From positions 1-64,000 of the forward strand of contig JACVCO010000009.1 of NCBI GenBank assembly GCA_016741995.1: a DNA stretch of 64,000 nt. The letters run 5' to 3'. The notes under the pieces are model-generated. The model was given only the letters and a program-made list of their open reading frames with translations. It ran no database searches and was not told where the DNA came from. This document shows, piece by piece, positions 18,838 to 29,361 of the stretch. Position numbers and translations under genes: made by a program. Within the stretch, counting starts at the first letter, position 1. The number at the start of each line of letters is the position of its first letter. This DNA is from Hydrogenophaga sp. (GTDB lineage Bacteria; Pseudomonadota; Gammaproteobacteria; Burkholderiales; Burkholderiaceae_C).

Positions 18838-18853
18838 TGGCACGCCATCTGCA
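18838..18853 (+). promoter_or_regulatory. Sigma-54 (RpoN) promoter of the pilin gene
   Basis: TGGCACGCCATCTGCA matches the -24/-12 consensus TGGCACG-N4-TTGCA with one mismatch and has the required ten bases between GG and GC. It predicts a transcription start near 18864 and a leader of about 37 bases before the pilin ATG. RpoN control of major pilins is well established in Pseudomonas and relatives. Confidence 0.75.
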
Positions 18854-18900
18854 AAGAGGATCGCGTCCCGACCCCAACCCCCCCTGCTGAGGAGTTCTCC

Positions 18901-19383
18901 ATGCAAATGAAACGTGCCATGCAAAAAGGCTTCACCCTGATCGAATTGATGATCGTGGTGGCCATCATCGGTATCCTGGCCGCGGTTGCGCTGCCGGCGT
19001 ATCAGGACTACACCAAGCGCGCCAAGATGTCGGAAGTGATTCTGGCTGCTTCGGCTTGCCGCACCAGCGTGACGGAAATTTACCAGTCGAACACCTCGGT
19101 TTCGCTGCCCGACGCTGGCGCCTGGGGTTGCGAGGCCTCTGTCTCGACCTCCACCTACGTGCAGCAGATCGCCACGAACGCAGCCGGGGCCGTGCAGGTC
19201 ACGTCGCAGAACATCGGCACTGGTGCAAACGGCACGGTCTTCTTGGTGCCCCAAATCTCTGGTGACTCGGTCTCCGGCTGGCTTTGCGGCCCTGGCTCGG
19301 TGGAGGCCAAGTTCCTGCCGGGCTCGTGCCGTGACACCACGGTTGGCACTACGACCGGTCCTTTCGTCGCTACCACGCCCTGA
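18901..19383 (+). CDS. pilA: Type IV pilin (PilA-like major or minor pilin)
   Basis: A 160-residue prepilin. The leader [10 protein letters not shown] is cut before [13 protein letters not shown], with Glu5 of the mature protein present, followed by the hydrophobic N-terminal helix. Mature domain cysteines at precursor positions 53, 77, 129 and 143 could form two disulfides, the latter pair making the C-terminal loop. The ATG at 18901 follows GAGGAG. It has its own sigma-54 promoter and intrinsic terminator, as expected for an abundant pilin. The next two genes encode a glycan-ligase-type protein and a TfpZ-like accessory protein, so this pilin may be glycosylated. Confidence 0.95.
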   Translation: MQMKRAMQKGFTLIELMIVVAIIGILAAVALPAYQDYTKRAKMSEVILAASACRTSVTEIYQSNTSVSLPDAGAWGCEASVSTSTYVQQIATNAAGAVQVTSQNIGTGANGTVFLVPQISGDSVSGWLCGPGSVEAKFLPGSCRDTTVGTTTGPFVATTP

Positions 19384-19426
19384 TCCCCGGTCATTGCTGG
19401 TCCTCCCAAGGGCGCCAGCGATGCAC

Positions 19427-19457
19427 AAAAGCGCCCTCTCTTCGAGGGCGCTTTTTC
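19427..19457 (+). terminator. Rho-independent terminator after the pilin gene
   Basis: AAAGCGCCCTC-TCTTC-GAGGGCGCTTT is a perfect 11-bp stem with a five-base loop and a T run. It lies 45 bases after the pilin stop and immediately before the next gene, so read-through would give low expression of the downstream genes. Confidence 0.88.
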
Positions 19458-19468
19458 TTTGCACTCCC

Positions 19469-21184
19469 ATGACTCATCCCAAACTCGTCCTTGCGGCGCT
19501 CCTGATGTTGTCGGGGTGGTTGACCACCAATCACTTCACCCCCTGGGTAAGTTGGCACGCAGAACTGCCGTTCTTTGTGTTGGTCCTGGTTGTCGCGGCC
19601 TGGGGAGTTTTTCGCCCAGCCGCTAGAGGGCATCTGGCATTCCCGTGGGTGGTGGGGCTTCCTCTGTTGCTGAGTGCCTTGGTCGGACTGCAATACGCCT
19701 TTGGGCTGGTGCCCTGGGTGGGTCACGCCGTTGTCGCGGCGCTGTACGGGTTCCTGGTCTTGGTGGCCATCCAATGGGGATGGCAGGACGCCACCGCGCG
19801 GCAGATTGCCCCTAGGCAGGAACCCGCTCCAGGCGAATGGCTCGCCTGGACGCTGGTTGTCGCCGGAGTCCTTTCGGTGGCCGTCGCTTGGGTGCAGGTG
19901 CTCGACCTGTGGGAGGGTGCTTCATTCATCACCCGCCAAAGCCAGCTTCGTCGGCCGGGTGGGAACATGGGGCAGGCCAACCACCTTGCGACGTTGCTGG
20001 TGATGGCGATGGCTGCCACACTGTTCCTGAACCTGCAGGGGCGGCTGGGCCTGTTCGTCACGACATTGACCGTGATGTTGCTGGCGGCGGGCGTCGCACT
20101 GACCGAATCCAGAACGGGCTTGCTGACTGTCTTGAGCATCTGCGTGCTGTGGGCGTGGAAACGCCCGGATGTGGGGCTTGGGGTGCCTCGGGTGTTCGCC
20201 GGCGTTCTTGGTGCGGCGGGGGTCTCAATGTTCGCTGCCTGGCCAAGCCTCTACACGTTGTGGTCTGGTGGCGTGGCAACCGGGGCATCTGCAGCGGAGA
20301 GGATCGGGTCCAGCGGTTCGGACCCGCGCCGTGTGCTTTGGGAGCAGGTGTTGGAAGCGTCGCTGCTCAAGCCTTGGGCGGGTTGGGGCTTCCGTGGCAC
20401 CGCTGAGGCGCACAACGCGATCGCACATCAGGACATCACGACGCTGCCCATCACCTACAGCCACAACCTGCTGCTCGACCTCGCGGTATGGTTTGGGTGG
20501 CCGGTTGCGTTGATCGTCTCGATCGCCGTGATGGTGTGGGGTTGCCGTCGCTTCCTCGCGATCCAGACCGCCCCCTTGGCCTGGTTCGGATTTGCACTGG
20601 TCCTGCCCTTCGGCATTCACTGCCTGCTCGAGTTTCCGTTCGCATACGCCTACCTCCTGATGCCCGCCATGTTGGGCGTGGGTTGGATTGAAGGCACGTT
20701 GCGGCCGAACCAAGCGGCGTTGCGGGTGCGCGCCCTCTGGATCATTCCGCCCGTGCTCTTGGTGGTCGGGGTGGCAATCTGGTCGGTGGTCGACTACCTG
20801 CGCGTCGAAGAAGACTTCCGTGTGGCCCGGTTCCAGATGCTTCGTATCGGGCCTCCGCCTGACGTGCCGCCTCCGCAGATCCGCTTGCTCGACCAGTTGG
20901 GAGACATGGTGGCCTCCACACGCGTGCCGCTGAAGCCCGGTCTTGGGAACAAGCAGTTGGAGCTTCTGCAGATGGCGGCTGTTCACAATCCGTGGTCGGG
21001 CAGCCAGTATCGCTATGCTGCGGCGCTTGCGCTGAATGGCCATCCTGCCGAGGCCCGCCGGCAAATGCAGGTACTTCGCGCGCAGCATGGCTTCCGTGCG
21101 TATCGAGGTTTGGCCGAACAGCTCGAGAAGGACCTCGCGAAGCATGGTCTCCCTGAACTGGCTTTGCCGCTGGAGAACCCCTGA
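19469..21184 (+). CDS. O-antigen-ligase/Wzy-family membrane protein, probable pilin O-oligosaccharyltransferase (PglL/TfpO-like)
   Basis: A 571-residue polytopic inner-membrane protein with about ten to twelve hydrophobic segments, a large periplasmic loop (about residues 270-340, ending near the conserved ITYSHNLLLDLAVWFG) and a soluble C-terminal tail of about 140 residues. This order matches the PglL_A, Wzy_C, Wzy_C_2 layout of oligosaccharyltransferases that move lipid-linked glycans onto pilins. The ATG at 19469 is chosen; the ORF-track start lies inside pilA. It directly follows the pilin terminator and overlaps the TfpZ-like start by one base, so pilin is the likely acceptor. Confidence 0.85.
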   Translation: MTHPKLVLAALLMLSGWLTTNHFTPWVSWHAELPFFVLVLVVAAWGVFRPAARGHLAFPWVVGLPLLLSALVGLQYAFGLVPWVGHAVVAALYGFLVLVAIQWGWQDATARQIAPRQEPAPGEWLAWTLVVAGVLSVAVAWVQVLDLWEGASFITRQSQLRRPGGNMGQANHLATLLVMAMAATLFLNLQGRLGLFVTTLTVMLLAAGVALTESRTGLLTVLSICVLWAWKRPDVGLGVPRVFAGVLGAAGVSMFAAWPSLYTLWSGGVATGASAAERIGSSGSDPRRVLWEQVLEASLLKPWAGWGFRGTAEAHNAIAHQDITTLPITYSHNLLLDLAVWFGWPVALIVSIAVMVWGCRRFLAIQTAPLAWFGFALVLPFGIHCLLEFPFAYAYLLMPAMLGVGWIEGTLRPNQAALRVRALWIIPPVLLVVGVAIWSVVDYLRVEEDFRVARFQMLRIGPPPDVPPPQIRLLDQLGDMVASTRVPLKPGLGNKQLELLQMAAVHNPWSGSQYRYAAALALNGHPAEARRQMQVLRAQHGFRAYRGLAEQLEKDLAKHGLPELALPLENP

Positions 21185-21978
21185 TGACCACAGCCATGTC
21201 CACCCGATTGCGGGCAGCAGTCCTGCCGGCAGTCATTCACCTTGGTCTGTCCCTTCTCGTGGCCTTTGGCTCGGCCCTGTTGGTCTGGGGCGTCTGGTAT
21301 CCGCCCCCTTTTGATCAGCTGTCTGGTGGCGCTGAGCTCTTCCTGTTGATCGTTGTGGTCGATGTGGTGTGCGGCCCGGTGTTGACGTTCGTGGTTTACG
21401 ACCGCCTGAAGCCGCGGGCCGAGTTGGTTCGCGACATTTCCATCATTGGCATTCTTCAATTGGCGGCACTTCTGTACGGGCTCTGGACCGTGGCAGAGGC
21501 AAGACCTCTGTACCTGGTCCATGAAGTGGAGCGATTTCGTGTGATAACGAAAGCGGACTACCTGGGGGTGGACGTCACACAGGCGATTGCAGACCTGCCC
21601 TCTGCCTTGAAGCCGCGCTTGTTTTCGGGCCCTGTTCTCGTCGGCGCGCGGCCACCCCTGGATCCGAAAGTGCGCAACGAGGTGCTTATGGAGGCGCTGG
21701 GAGGGGGGCGGGACTTCGTTCAGCGACCTGAATACTACGTGCCATACGATGACGACTACGCCCTCGCAGTTGCCTCGCGGGCAAAACCGCTCACGCTGTT
21801 CGCCCAGCGTTTCCCGGACAGGGCCGGCGATTTGCAGGCGCTCCTGAAACAGCACAGCCTTTCCCCGGACAACGCACTTTTCCTGCCGGTGGTGCACCGG
21901 CAGGACTGGATCGCGGTTCTGGATGCCAAAGGCCGCGTGCTGGGCTTTGTGCCCGGCGATGGGTTCAGCGTTCGCTGA
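21184..21978 (+). CDS. TfpX/TfpZ family type IV pilin accessory protein
   Basis: A 264-residue inner-membrane protein with three N-terminal hydrophobic helices (about residues 15-100), including VVDVVCGPVLTFVVYD, a hallmark of this family, and a periplasmic C-terminal domain. TfpX/Y/Z proteins are encoded beside particular pilin alleles in Pseudomonas and modulate assembly or retraction of their partner pilin. The ATG overlaps the stop of the preceding gene (TGATG), so translation is probably coupled. The pilin, ligase and accessory genes form one functional block. Confidence 0.87.
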   Translation: MTTAMSTRLRAAVLPAVIHLGLSLLVAFGSALLVWGVWYPPPFDQLSGGAELFLLIVVVDVVCGPVLTFVVYDRLKPRAELVRDISIIGILQLAALLYGLWTVAEARPLYLVHEVERFRVITKADYLGVDVTQAIADLPSALKPRLFSGPVLVGARPPLDPKVRNEVLMEALGGGRDFVQRPEYYVPYDDDYALAVASRAKPLTLFAQRFPDRAGDLQALLKQHSLSPDNALFLPVVHRQDWIAVLDAKGRVLGFVPGDGFSVR

Positions 21979-21990
21979 ACCCGGCAGTAG

Positions 21991-22512
21991 TCATTCGGTG
22001 GTCTGACCTGGCGCCTCAAAGTCGCCACTCTTCCCCCCCCGCTTCTCCCTCAACCGCACCCCCCCCACCACCATCCCCCGATCCACCGCCTTGCACATGT
22101 CATAAACCGTGAGCAAGGCTACCGACGCGGCGGTGAGGGCCTCCATCTCGACGCCGGTCTGACCGTTGCATTCGGTGCTGGCGGTGCAGCGCACGCTGTT
22201 CGCATCGCGTTCGATTTCGAACTCCACCGCCACGCGCGTCAGCGCGATCGGGTGGCAGAGCGGGATGAGGTCGCTGGTTTTCTTGGCGGCCATGATGCCG
22301 GCCAGGCGGGCCACGCCGAGCACATCTCCCTTCTTGGCCGTGCCCGATTCGATCAGTGCCAGTGTCTCGGGCTGCATGCGGATGCGCCCTTCGGCGACCG
22401 CAATGCGGTGCGTGTTGGCCTTGGCGCCGACGTCGACCATGTGGGCCTGGCCCTGGGCGTCGAAGTGGGTGAGGGCTTGCTCTGCTGTTGGGGCGGGCGC
22501 TGGCGTTGACAT
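21991..22512 (-). CDS. moaC: Cyclic pyranopterin monophosphate synthase MoaC
   Basis: A 173-residue enzyme of molybdenum cofactor synthesis, acting after MoaA to make cyclic pyranopterin monophosphate. Conserved segments are [31 protein letters not shown] and [11 protein letters not shown]. The ATG at 22512 (MSTPAPAPT) is preferred over the much longer ORF-track start. It is convergent with the TfpZ-like gene and divergent from the M48 protease gene. No Moco riboswitch is visible upstream, and other moa genes are not in the window. Confidence 0.96.
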   Translation of the reverse strand: MSTPAPAPTAEQALTHFDAQGQAHMVDVGAKANTHRIAVAEGRIRMQPETLALIESGTAKKGDVLGVARLAGIMAAKKTSDLIPLCHPIALTRVAVEFEIERDANSVRCTASTECNGQTGVEMEALTAASVALLTVYDMCKAVDRGMVVGGVRLREKRGGKSGDFEAPGQTTE

Positions 22513-22528
22513 GGTGTAACCGCGTTTC

Positions 22529-22549
22529 ACCGGCGCTTGACGCGCCGGT
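22529..22549. repeat. Perfect inverted repeat between moaC and the M48 protease gene
   Basis: ACCGGCGC-TTGAC-GCGCCGGT is an 8-bp perfect inverted repeat in the 75-base divergent intergenic region. It could be an operator or a short hairpin in a leader. No T run follows on either strand, so a terminator is unlikely. Confidence 0.4.
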
Positions 22550-22587
22550 TGGGTGAACTGGTGGGGGTTGCGGGCATCATACGGCGC

Positions 22588-24183
22588 ATGGTTTTCATCC
22601 CCCCTTCGCCGCGGCGCGCGGTCTGGTTGGCGGTCGGTGCGTTGGCGCTGGTCTTGTGTGCGCCAGTCGGTGATGGCGCGTGGGCGCAGGCCGTCGGTGC
22701 TGCCGCGCCCAGGTCGGGCGCCGCTCCGCAGAACCTGCCCAGCCTGGGGGATGGCGAGGACCTCACGGTGTCTGCCGAGCGCCGGCTCGGGGACCGCATC
22801 GCGCGCAGCATCTACCGCGATCCCGACTATCTGGACGACCCGGTGCTCGGCGATTACCTGCAACTGCTCTGGCAGCCCTTGCTGGCCGCGGCGCGCCAGC
22901 GCGGTGAGGTACCGACCGAGCTGGCCGAGCGACTGGCCTGGGAGCTGATGATCTCGCGCGACCGGCGCGTCAACGCGTTCGCGCTGCCGGGTGGCTACCT
23001 CGGGGTCAACCTGGGCCTGCTGGCGGTGACCGATCGGCCGGAAGAGCTCGCGTCGGTGCTCGCGCACGAACTCAGCCACGTGTCCCAGCGCCACATCGCG
23101 CGCCTGATGTCGAACGAGCAGCGCATGGCGCCGTGGATGATCGCCGGGATGATTCTCGGCGCGTTGGCCGCGGGATCGAACCCGAACGCGGCGGGTGCGG
23201 CCATCGCGGGCAGTTCGGCTGTCGCGGCCCAGCAATCGCTGAACTTCTCGCGCGACATGGAACGCGAGGCCGATCGCATCGGCTTCGGTGTGATGACGGG
23301 TGCGGGCTTCGACGGCCAGGGCTTCGTGGGCATGTTCGACAAGCTGCAGCAGGCATCGCGCCTGAACGACGACGGCGCATTCCCCTACTTGCGCAGCCAC
23401 CCGCTCAACAGCGAGCGCATTGCGGACATGCAGGCGCGCCTGCCAGCGGGCGCACCCGCCGCCGGGCCGCGGGCCGATGCGCCGGTGCGCGCCACAGGGC
23501 TGCCTTCGGCGGCCTTGCACGCCCTGGCGGCCGCGCGGGCGCGGGTGCTGGCCGAGCGCAACAGCACGCGCTGGGCCGCCTGGGTGGAATTGGGCCAGGC
23601 CGCGGGTGCCCGAGCGCCCGAGCTGTATGCCGGCGCCATGTCGGCCCAGCGGCTCGGGCAGCACGCGCGGGCCGCGGAGTTCGCGGCGCGGCTGCGCCAA
23701 GCCACCGCGGGCAGCGACGCGCGTCAGGCCGCCGATGCGCTGGCGCTGGAGCTGCTGCTGTCGCCTGGCGCAAGCCCCAACCCCGAGCTGCTGACCGAGT
23801 TGCGCGATGCGGCGCTGGCCGCCGAGTCGCGCGCGCAGGTGCTGCTTGGTGCGCAGGCGGCGCTGGCCAGCGGCCAGGCGCCGCGCGCGGCCGCGCGACT
23901 TCAAACCTGGGTGGTGGAGCGCCCGCGCGATGCGCTGGCCTGGCAACTGCTCTCGCGCGCGCACCAGGCGCAAGGCCAGACGTTGCGTGCCGTGCGGGCC
24001 GACGCCGAAGCCCGCGCGGCGCATTTCGACTGGGACGGGGCGCTCGAACGCCTCAAGGCCGCGCAGGCCCTGCCGCCCGCGCAACGCAACGCCGATCCGA
24101 TCGAACTGGCCATCGTGGACAGCCGCCGTCGCGACGTGGAACTGCGCCTGCGCGAGGCGATGCGCGAAGACGAAAGGCGCTGA
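22588..24183 (+). CDS. M48-family periplasmic metalloprotease/chaperone (BepA-like)
   Basis: A 531-residue protein with an N-terminal signal sequence ([24 protein letters not shown]). The zinc site HELSH (HExxH) lies in [13 protein letters not shown], with the third ligand Glu in MEREADRIG. The C-terminal half is Ala-rich and helical with TPR-like spacing. This is the domain order of BepA/YfgC, which degrades or assists folding of outer-membrane proteins such as LptD and BamA. The ATG at 22588 gives a proper signal peptide; the earlier start at 22537 would not. Confidence 0.93.
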   Translation: MVFIPPSPRRAVWLAVGALALVLCAPVGDGAWAQAVGAAAPRSGAAPQNLPSLGDGEDLTVSAERRLGDRIARSIYRDPDYLDDPVLGDYLQLLWQPLLAAARQRGEVPTELAERLAWELMISRDRRVNAFALPGGYLGVNLGLLAVTDRPEELASVLAHELSHVSQRHIARLMSNEQRMAPWMIAGMILGALAAGSNPNAAGAAIAGSSAVAAQQSLNFSRDMEREADRIGFGVMTGAGFDGQGFVGMFDKLQQASRLNDDGAFPYLRSHPLNSERIADMQARLPAGAPAAGPRADAPVRATGLPSAALHALAAARARVLAERNSTRWAAWVELGQAAGARAPELYAGAMSAQRLGQHARAAEFAARLRQATAGSDARQAADALALELLLSPGASPNPELLTELRDAALAAESRAQVLLGAQAALASGQAPRAAARLQTWVVERPRDALAWQLLSRAHQAQGQTLRAVRADAEARAAHFDWDGALERLKAAQALPPAQRNADPIELAIVDSRRRDVELRLREAMREDERR

Positions 24184-24198
24184 GCGCCGGGCGCGACC

Positions 24199-24549
24199 TC
24201 AGCGCAGGCGAAGCCCGCGCAGGGCCGAGTCCACCACGATCATGATGACCGAGTAGATGAGCGAGCCCAGCAGGGCCGCCCAGAAGTCGCGCACGTGGAA
24301 GCCGTCGAGCAGCGAAGCGGCTGCCCAGAACAGCAGCGCGTTGATGACGAACAGGAACAACCCGAAGGTCACCACCGTCACCGGCAGCGTGAGCAGGATG
24401 AGCACCGGCCGCAGGATCAGGTAGAACAACCCGATCACCGCGGCGGCGATGAGTGCCGACGGGAAGCTGCGGATCTGCACGCCGTTGTAGACGTAGGCCA
24501 CCAGCAGCAGGGCACACGCCGCCAGCAGCCACCGCAGGAGCAGCTTCAT
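24199..24549 (-). CDS. Phage-holin-superfamily (PF04020-like) membrane protein
   Basis: A 116-residue protein made almost entirely of four membrane helices (MKLLLRWLLAACALLLVAYV and three more). The sequence RPVLILLTLPVTVVTFGLFLFVINALLFW is typical of the family annotated as phage holin or four-TMS protein, which is common on bacterial chromosomes and not evidence of a prophage. It is convergent with the M48 gene and starts six bases after the TerC stop on the same strand. The function is unknown. Confidence 0.88.
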   Translation of the reverse strand: MKLLLRWLLAACALLLVAYVYNGVQIRSFPSALIAAAVIGLFYLILRPVLILLTLPVTVVTFGLFLFVINALLFWAAASLLDGFHVRDFWAALLGSLIYSVIMIVVDSALRGLRLR

Positions 24550-24555
24550 GCCGTG

Positions 24556-25266
24556 TCAGGCCTTGTCGGCGGCTGCAGCGCGTTGGGCGACGCGGCGGTT
24601 GTGCAGCCAGCCCAGCGCCAGCACCGCGACGATGGTGACGAGCACAAAGCCCCAGTAGGCGGCCACGTGCGAGGGCTCCGGGCCTTTGAACCAGGGCGCC
24701 AGCAGCTTCTCGTTGACCACCATCTTGCCGGCGGTGAACGCCAGCACGCCCGCGCCGATGTACATGATGGACGGGTACTTCTCGACGAGCTTGAGGATCA
24801 GCGTGCTGCCGAAAACCACGATCGGAATGCTAATGAGCAGGCCGATGACCACGAGGTCGAACGAGCCCTGTGCCGCACCAGCGACGCCGAGCACGTTGTC
24901 GATGCCCATCACGGCGTCCGCAATGATGATGGTTTTCATGGCGCCCCAGAACGTGGTGGCACCGCCGCCATGCTCCTCGCCGCCGCCTTCGTCTTCCGCG
25001 ATCAGCTTGTAAGCGATCCACATCAGCGCGATGCCGCCGACGGCCATGAGGCCCGGGATGCGCAGCAGCCACACCACCACCAGCGTCATGGCCGAGCGCA
25101 CGACGATGGCACCGACGGTGCCCCAGACGATCGCCTTCCTCTGGTGCTCCTTCGGCAGGTTGCGGGCGGCCAGCGCGATCACGATCGCGTTGTCGCCGGC
25201 GAGCACGAGGTCGATGAGGATGATGGCCAGCAGGGCAGACCACCAGGCCGCGGACATGAATTCCAT
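24556..25266 (-). CDS. TerC-family membrane protein, probable manganese exporter
   Basis: A 236-residue integral membrane protein with seven or so helices and the two family motifs containing acidic residues, LVLAGDNAIVIALAARNLP near the N terminus and ADAVMGIDNVLGVAGAA mid-protein. A charged loop (EDEGGGEEHGGG) lies between them. TerC/MnoX-type proteins export Mn2+ in several bacteria. The ATG at 25266 has GGAG upstream; longer ORF-track starts would read through the riboswitch. The yybP-ykoY element in its leader supports a role in manganese homeostasis. Confidence 0.93.
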   Translation of the reverse strand: MEFMSAAWWSALLAIILIDLVLAGDNAIVIALAARNLPKEHQRKAIVWGTVGAIVVRSAMTLVVVWLLRIPGLMAVGGIALMWIAYKLIAEDEGGGEEHGGGATTFWGAMKTIIIADAVMGIDNVLGVAGAAQGSFDLVVIGLLISIPIVVFGSTLILKLVEKYPSIMYIGAGVLAFTAGKMVVNEKLLAPWFKGPEPSHVAAYWGFVLVTIVAVLALGWLHNRRVAQRAAAADKA

Positions 25267-25294
25267 GAAATGGCTCCAAAGAGGGGGAAGAGTT

Positions 25295-25436
25295 CCGAAG
25301 GTCTCGCCCGGCGCCACGTGACCGTGTGCCCAGCGTGCCGGGTGCCGCCGGGCGGCACCGTATTGACGACACGCTGACGGGCACGGCAAGGCACCCGAAG
25401 GAGCCGCCACCGCGCCGGGAGCTACTCCCCTTCCGC
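25295..25436 (-). ncRNA. yybP-ykoY manganese riboswitch
   Basis: Read on the minus strand, the leader contains the invariant GGGGAGTAGC loop, a second loop CGTCAATACGG, and the closing GGGCGAGACCTTC. Paired segments fit the class: GAAGG with CCTTC (P1), CTCCCGGCG with CGCCGGG-GAG (P2), and CAGCGTG with CACGCTG in the other arm, which is capped by a GGTGCC/GGCACC hairpin. It ends about 30 bases before the TerC start. The known ligand of this class is Mn2+, which turns on exporter genes. Recognition is by eye; no covariance model was run. Confidence 0.87.
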
Positions 25437-25446
25437 GAAAGCCGGC

Positions 25447-25452
25447 ATTGTA
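25447..25452 (-). promoter_or_regulatory. -10 element of the riboswitch-terC transcript
   Basis: TACAAT on the minus strand places the transcription start near 25440, a few bases before the riboswitch. No good -35 is visible. Confidence 0.5.
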
Positions 25453-25602
25453 TTCGGCGGCGTCGGCCGCCCGCCATGCGTGGTTCCCGCAACGGGGCCC
25501 GGGGATACGCACAAGCCCTCACGGCGCGCGGGGAACGCCTGACTAAACTGCCACCAGCCGACCCGCCACGGCGCGGGCCGGCCCAACGCCGAAGGCCGCA
25601 CC
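25453..25602. other. Rest of the divergent terC-terC intergenic region
   Basis: About 150 bases between the riboswitch promoter and the plus-strand TerC gene. It is GC-rich, contains no ORF I would support, and shows only a TAAACT hexamer near 25545 as a possible -10 for the rightward gene. No second riboswitch is visible on the plus strand. Confidence 0.5.
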
Positions 25603-26280
25603 ATGGAACTGCTCGCGAACCCCCTCTTCTGGCTGGGGCTGGGCCAGATCATCTGGATCAACATCATCCTGTCGGGCGACAACGCGGTGGTGATTGCGCT
25701 GGCCGCCCGCGGGCTCGATCCGCGCCGGCAGAAGCAGGCCATCTTCTGGGGCACGGCGGCGGCCGTGGTGCTGCGCATCGCGCTCACGGTGGTGGCGGTC
25801 AAGCTCATGCAGCTGCCCTGGCTGCAACTGATCGGCGGTTTGCTGCTGCTGTGGATCGGCGTTCAATTGCTCAATGGCGGCGACGACGGCGCGGCGGACA
25901 AAGGCGAGGCCAAGGGTGGCCTGTTCGCGGCCATTCGGACCATCCTGGTGGCCGATCTGGTGATGAGCCTGGACAACGTCATCGGCGTGGCGGCCGCGGC
26001 CAACGGCAACCTCACGTTGCTGGTGATCGGCCTGCTGATCGCGATTCCCATCGTGGTCTTCGGCAGCACGCTCATGATCAAGCTCATGGGCCGCTTCCCG
26101 GCCATCGTCACCCTCGGTGCGGCGCTGATCGGCTGGGTGGGCGCCGAAACCATCGTGTCGGACAAGGTCATCGAGCCCCTGGTGCCGCACCATTCCGTGG
26201 GCTTCTACGCCGCCGCGGCGCTGGGCGCGCTGCTGGTGGTGGCCCTGGGCAAGTTCCTGCAGAACCGCAAGGCGGGCTGA
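25603..26280 (+). CDS. TerC-family membrane protein (second copy)
   Basis: A 225-residue paralogue of the neighbouring TerC protein with the same paired motifs, IILSGDNAVVIALAARGLDP and ADLVMSLDNVIGVAAAA, and a charged loop (GGDDGAADKGEAKGG) in the middle. The two are clearly homologous but quite diverged, so this is not a recent duplication. It is transcribed away from the riboswitch-controlled copy. Metal export is likely by family; it may be constitutive or under different control. Confidence 0.93.
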   Translation: MELLANPLFWLGLGQIIWINIILSGDNAVVIALAARGLDPRRQKQAIFWGTAAAVVLRIALTVVAVKLMQLPWLQLIGGLLLLWIGVQLLNGGDDGAADKGEAKGGLFAAIRTILVADLVMSLDNVIGVAAAANGNLTLLVIGLLIAIPIVVFGSTLMIKLMGRFPAIVTLGAALIGWVGAETIVSDKVIEPLVPHHSVGFYAAAALGALLVVALGKFLQNRKAG

Positions 26281-26355
26281 GCATCCCGGCGGCGCGCCGG
26301 GCCTTGTGGCGGCGGGGTGATGGCCTGGCGGGGGGCGCTTATCATCCCCGTCCCC

Positions 26356-26760
26356 ATGGCCGGCATCCACATCACCGACATCGAAGCGGCCATCAACTGG
26401 TGGCGCGAGCGCTCGCCCTCTCCCGACGGCGTGGCCCTGCCCGCGCCCACGCGCGCGCTGGCCGAGGTCTATGCGCTGATGGTCTTTTTCCACGAGACCG
26501 AGGCCGACGAAGGCACCCTGCCCGACAGGGCCCGCGAAGCCTGGCTGGCCTGGTACGCCACCACGCCCGACACCCCCTGCATCGCGATCTGCTCCACCAG
26601 CCAGGGTGACCCCATCTGCAAGGGCTGCGGCCGCCGCTTCGACGAAGTGCAGCGCTGGACGGAAATGAGCCCGGCCGAAAAGCGCCAGTGCTGGCGCCGC
26701 ATCACCATCGAGGGCGATGCCTGGCGCTTCAACCGCTACAAGGAACGCGCGATCGAGTGA
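26356..26760 (+). CDS. DUF3717 + DUF1289 two-domain protein
   Basis: A 134-residue protein. The N-terminal half (HITDIEAAINWWRERSP, then ALAEVYALMVFF) matches DUF3717, found mainly in Burkholderiales. The C-terminal half has the DUF1289 pattern CIAICSTSQGDPICKGCGRR followed by MSPAEKRQCW, with four cysteines that probably bind a metal or Fe-S cluster. The ATG at 26356 (MAGIHITD) is chosen. It ends directly against the purB stop on the other strand, where the join reads TGATCA. The function is unknown. Confidence 0.85.
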   Translation: MAGIHITDIEAAINWWRERSPSPDGVALPAPTRALAEVYALMVFFHETEADEGTLPDRAREAWLAWYATTPDTPCIAICSTSQGDPICKGCGRRFDEVQRWTEMSPAEKRQCWRRITIEGDAWRFNRYKERAIE

Positions 26761-28914
<2,154 letters not shown>

Positions 28915-29361
28915 TCAGCGGTTCGCGCGGCGCTTGAGCCAGCGCATCAACGCGCCCACGGCCGGCAGCTTCTCGTACAGCTCCTCGGCCGCGTCCCAGT
29001 AGTCGCGGTGGTCGGCGATGCGGCCGTCGGCCGCGAGCACCAGGTGCGAGCCGCCGCGCACCACCTGCGCGGTGCGGGTGTCGAAGCGCCGGAAGCGAAA
29101 GCGGAATTCCCACACCAGAAAACACTGCGCGCCATCGACCACGCGTTGCGTGACCACAAAGCGCGGCTCGTGCAGGCTGGCGTACATGTGCTCGAACACG
29201 CCGCGGATCGCGGCCACACCACGCACCTCGTTGAACGGGTCCTTGAAGCGCGCGTCGTCCGTGTAGAACTCGCCGAGCCGATCGAGCGCGGCGGGCGAGA
29301 GCGATTCGTAGAAGCCGACGATGCGCTCCGTCGCGGCGCGGGGGTCGGTGGGCGCGCTCAC
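28915..29361 (-). CDS. NTF2-like (SnoaL-type) small protein, last gene of the lipid-modification operon
   Basis: A 148-residue single-domain alpha+beta cone protein (RIVGFYESLSPAALDRLGEFY, FKDPFNEVRG, DYWDAAEELYEKLP) typical of the nuclear transport factor 2 superfamily. The start is GTG at 29361, overlapping the SDR stop as GTGA. Members of this fold act as small hydrolases, isomerases or binding proteins. Its conserved position with the SDR and methyltransferase suggests that it handles a modified lipid intermediate, which is inference. Confidence 0.85.
   Translation of the reverse strand: MSAPTDPRAATERIVGFYESLSPAALDRLGEFYTDDARFKDPFNEVRGVAAIRGVFEHMYASLHEPRFVVTQRVVDGAQCFLVWEFRFRFRRFDTRTAQVVRGGSHLVLAADGRIADHRDYWDAAEELYEKLPAVGALMRWLKRRANR

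Noticed and set aside
24199-24549. Possible prophage remnant because of the holin-like gene
   Set aside because: The holin-superfamily protein is a common chromosomal gene, and no other phage gene, integrase or att repeat is nearby.
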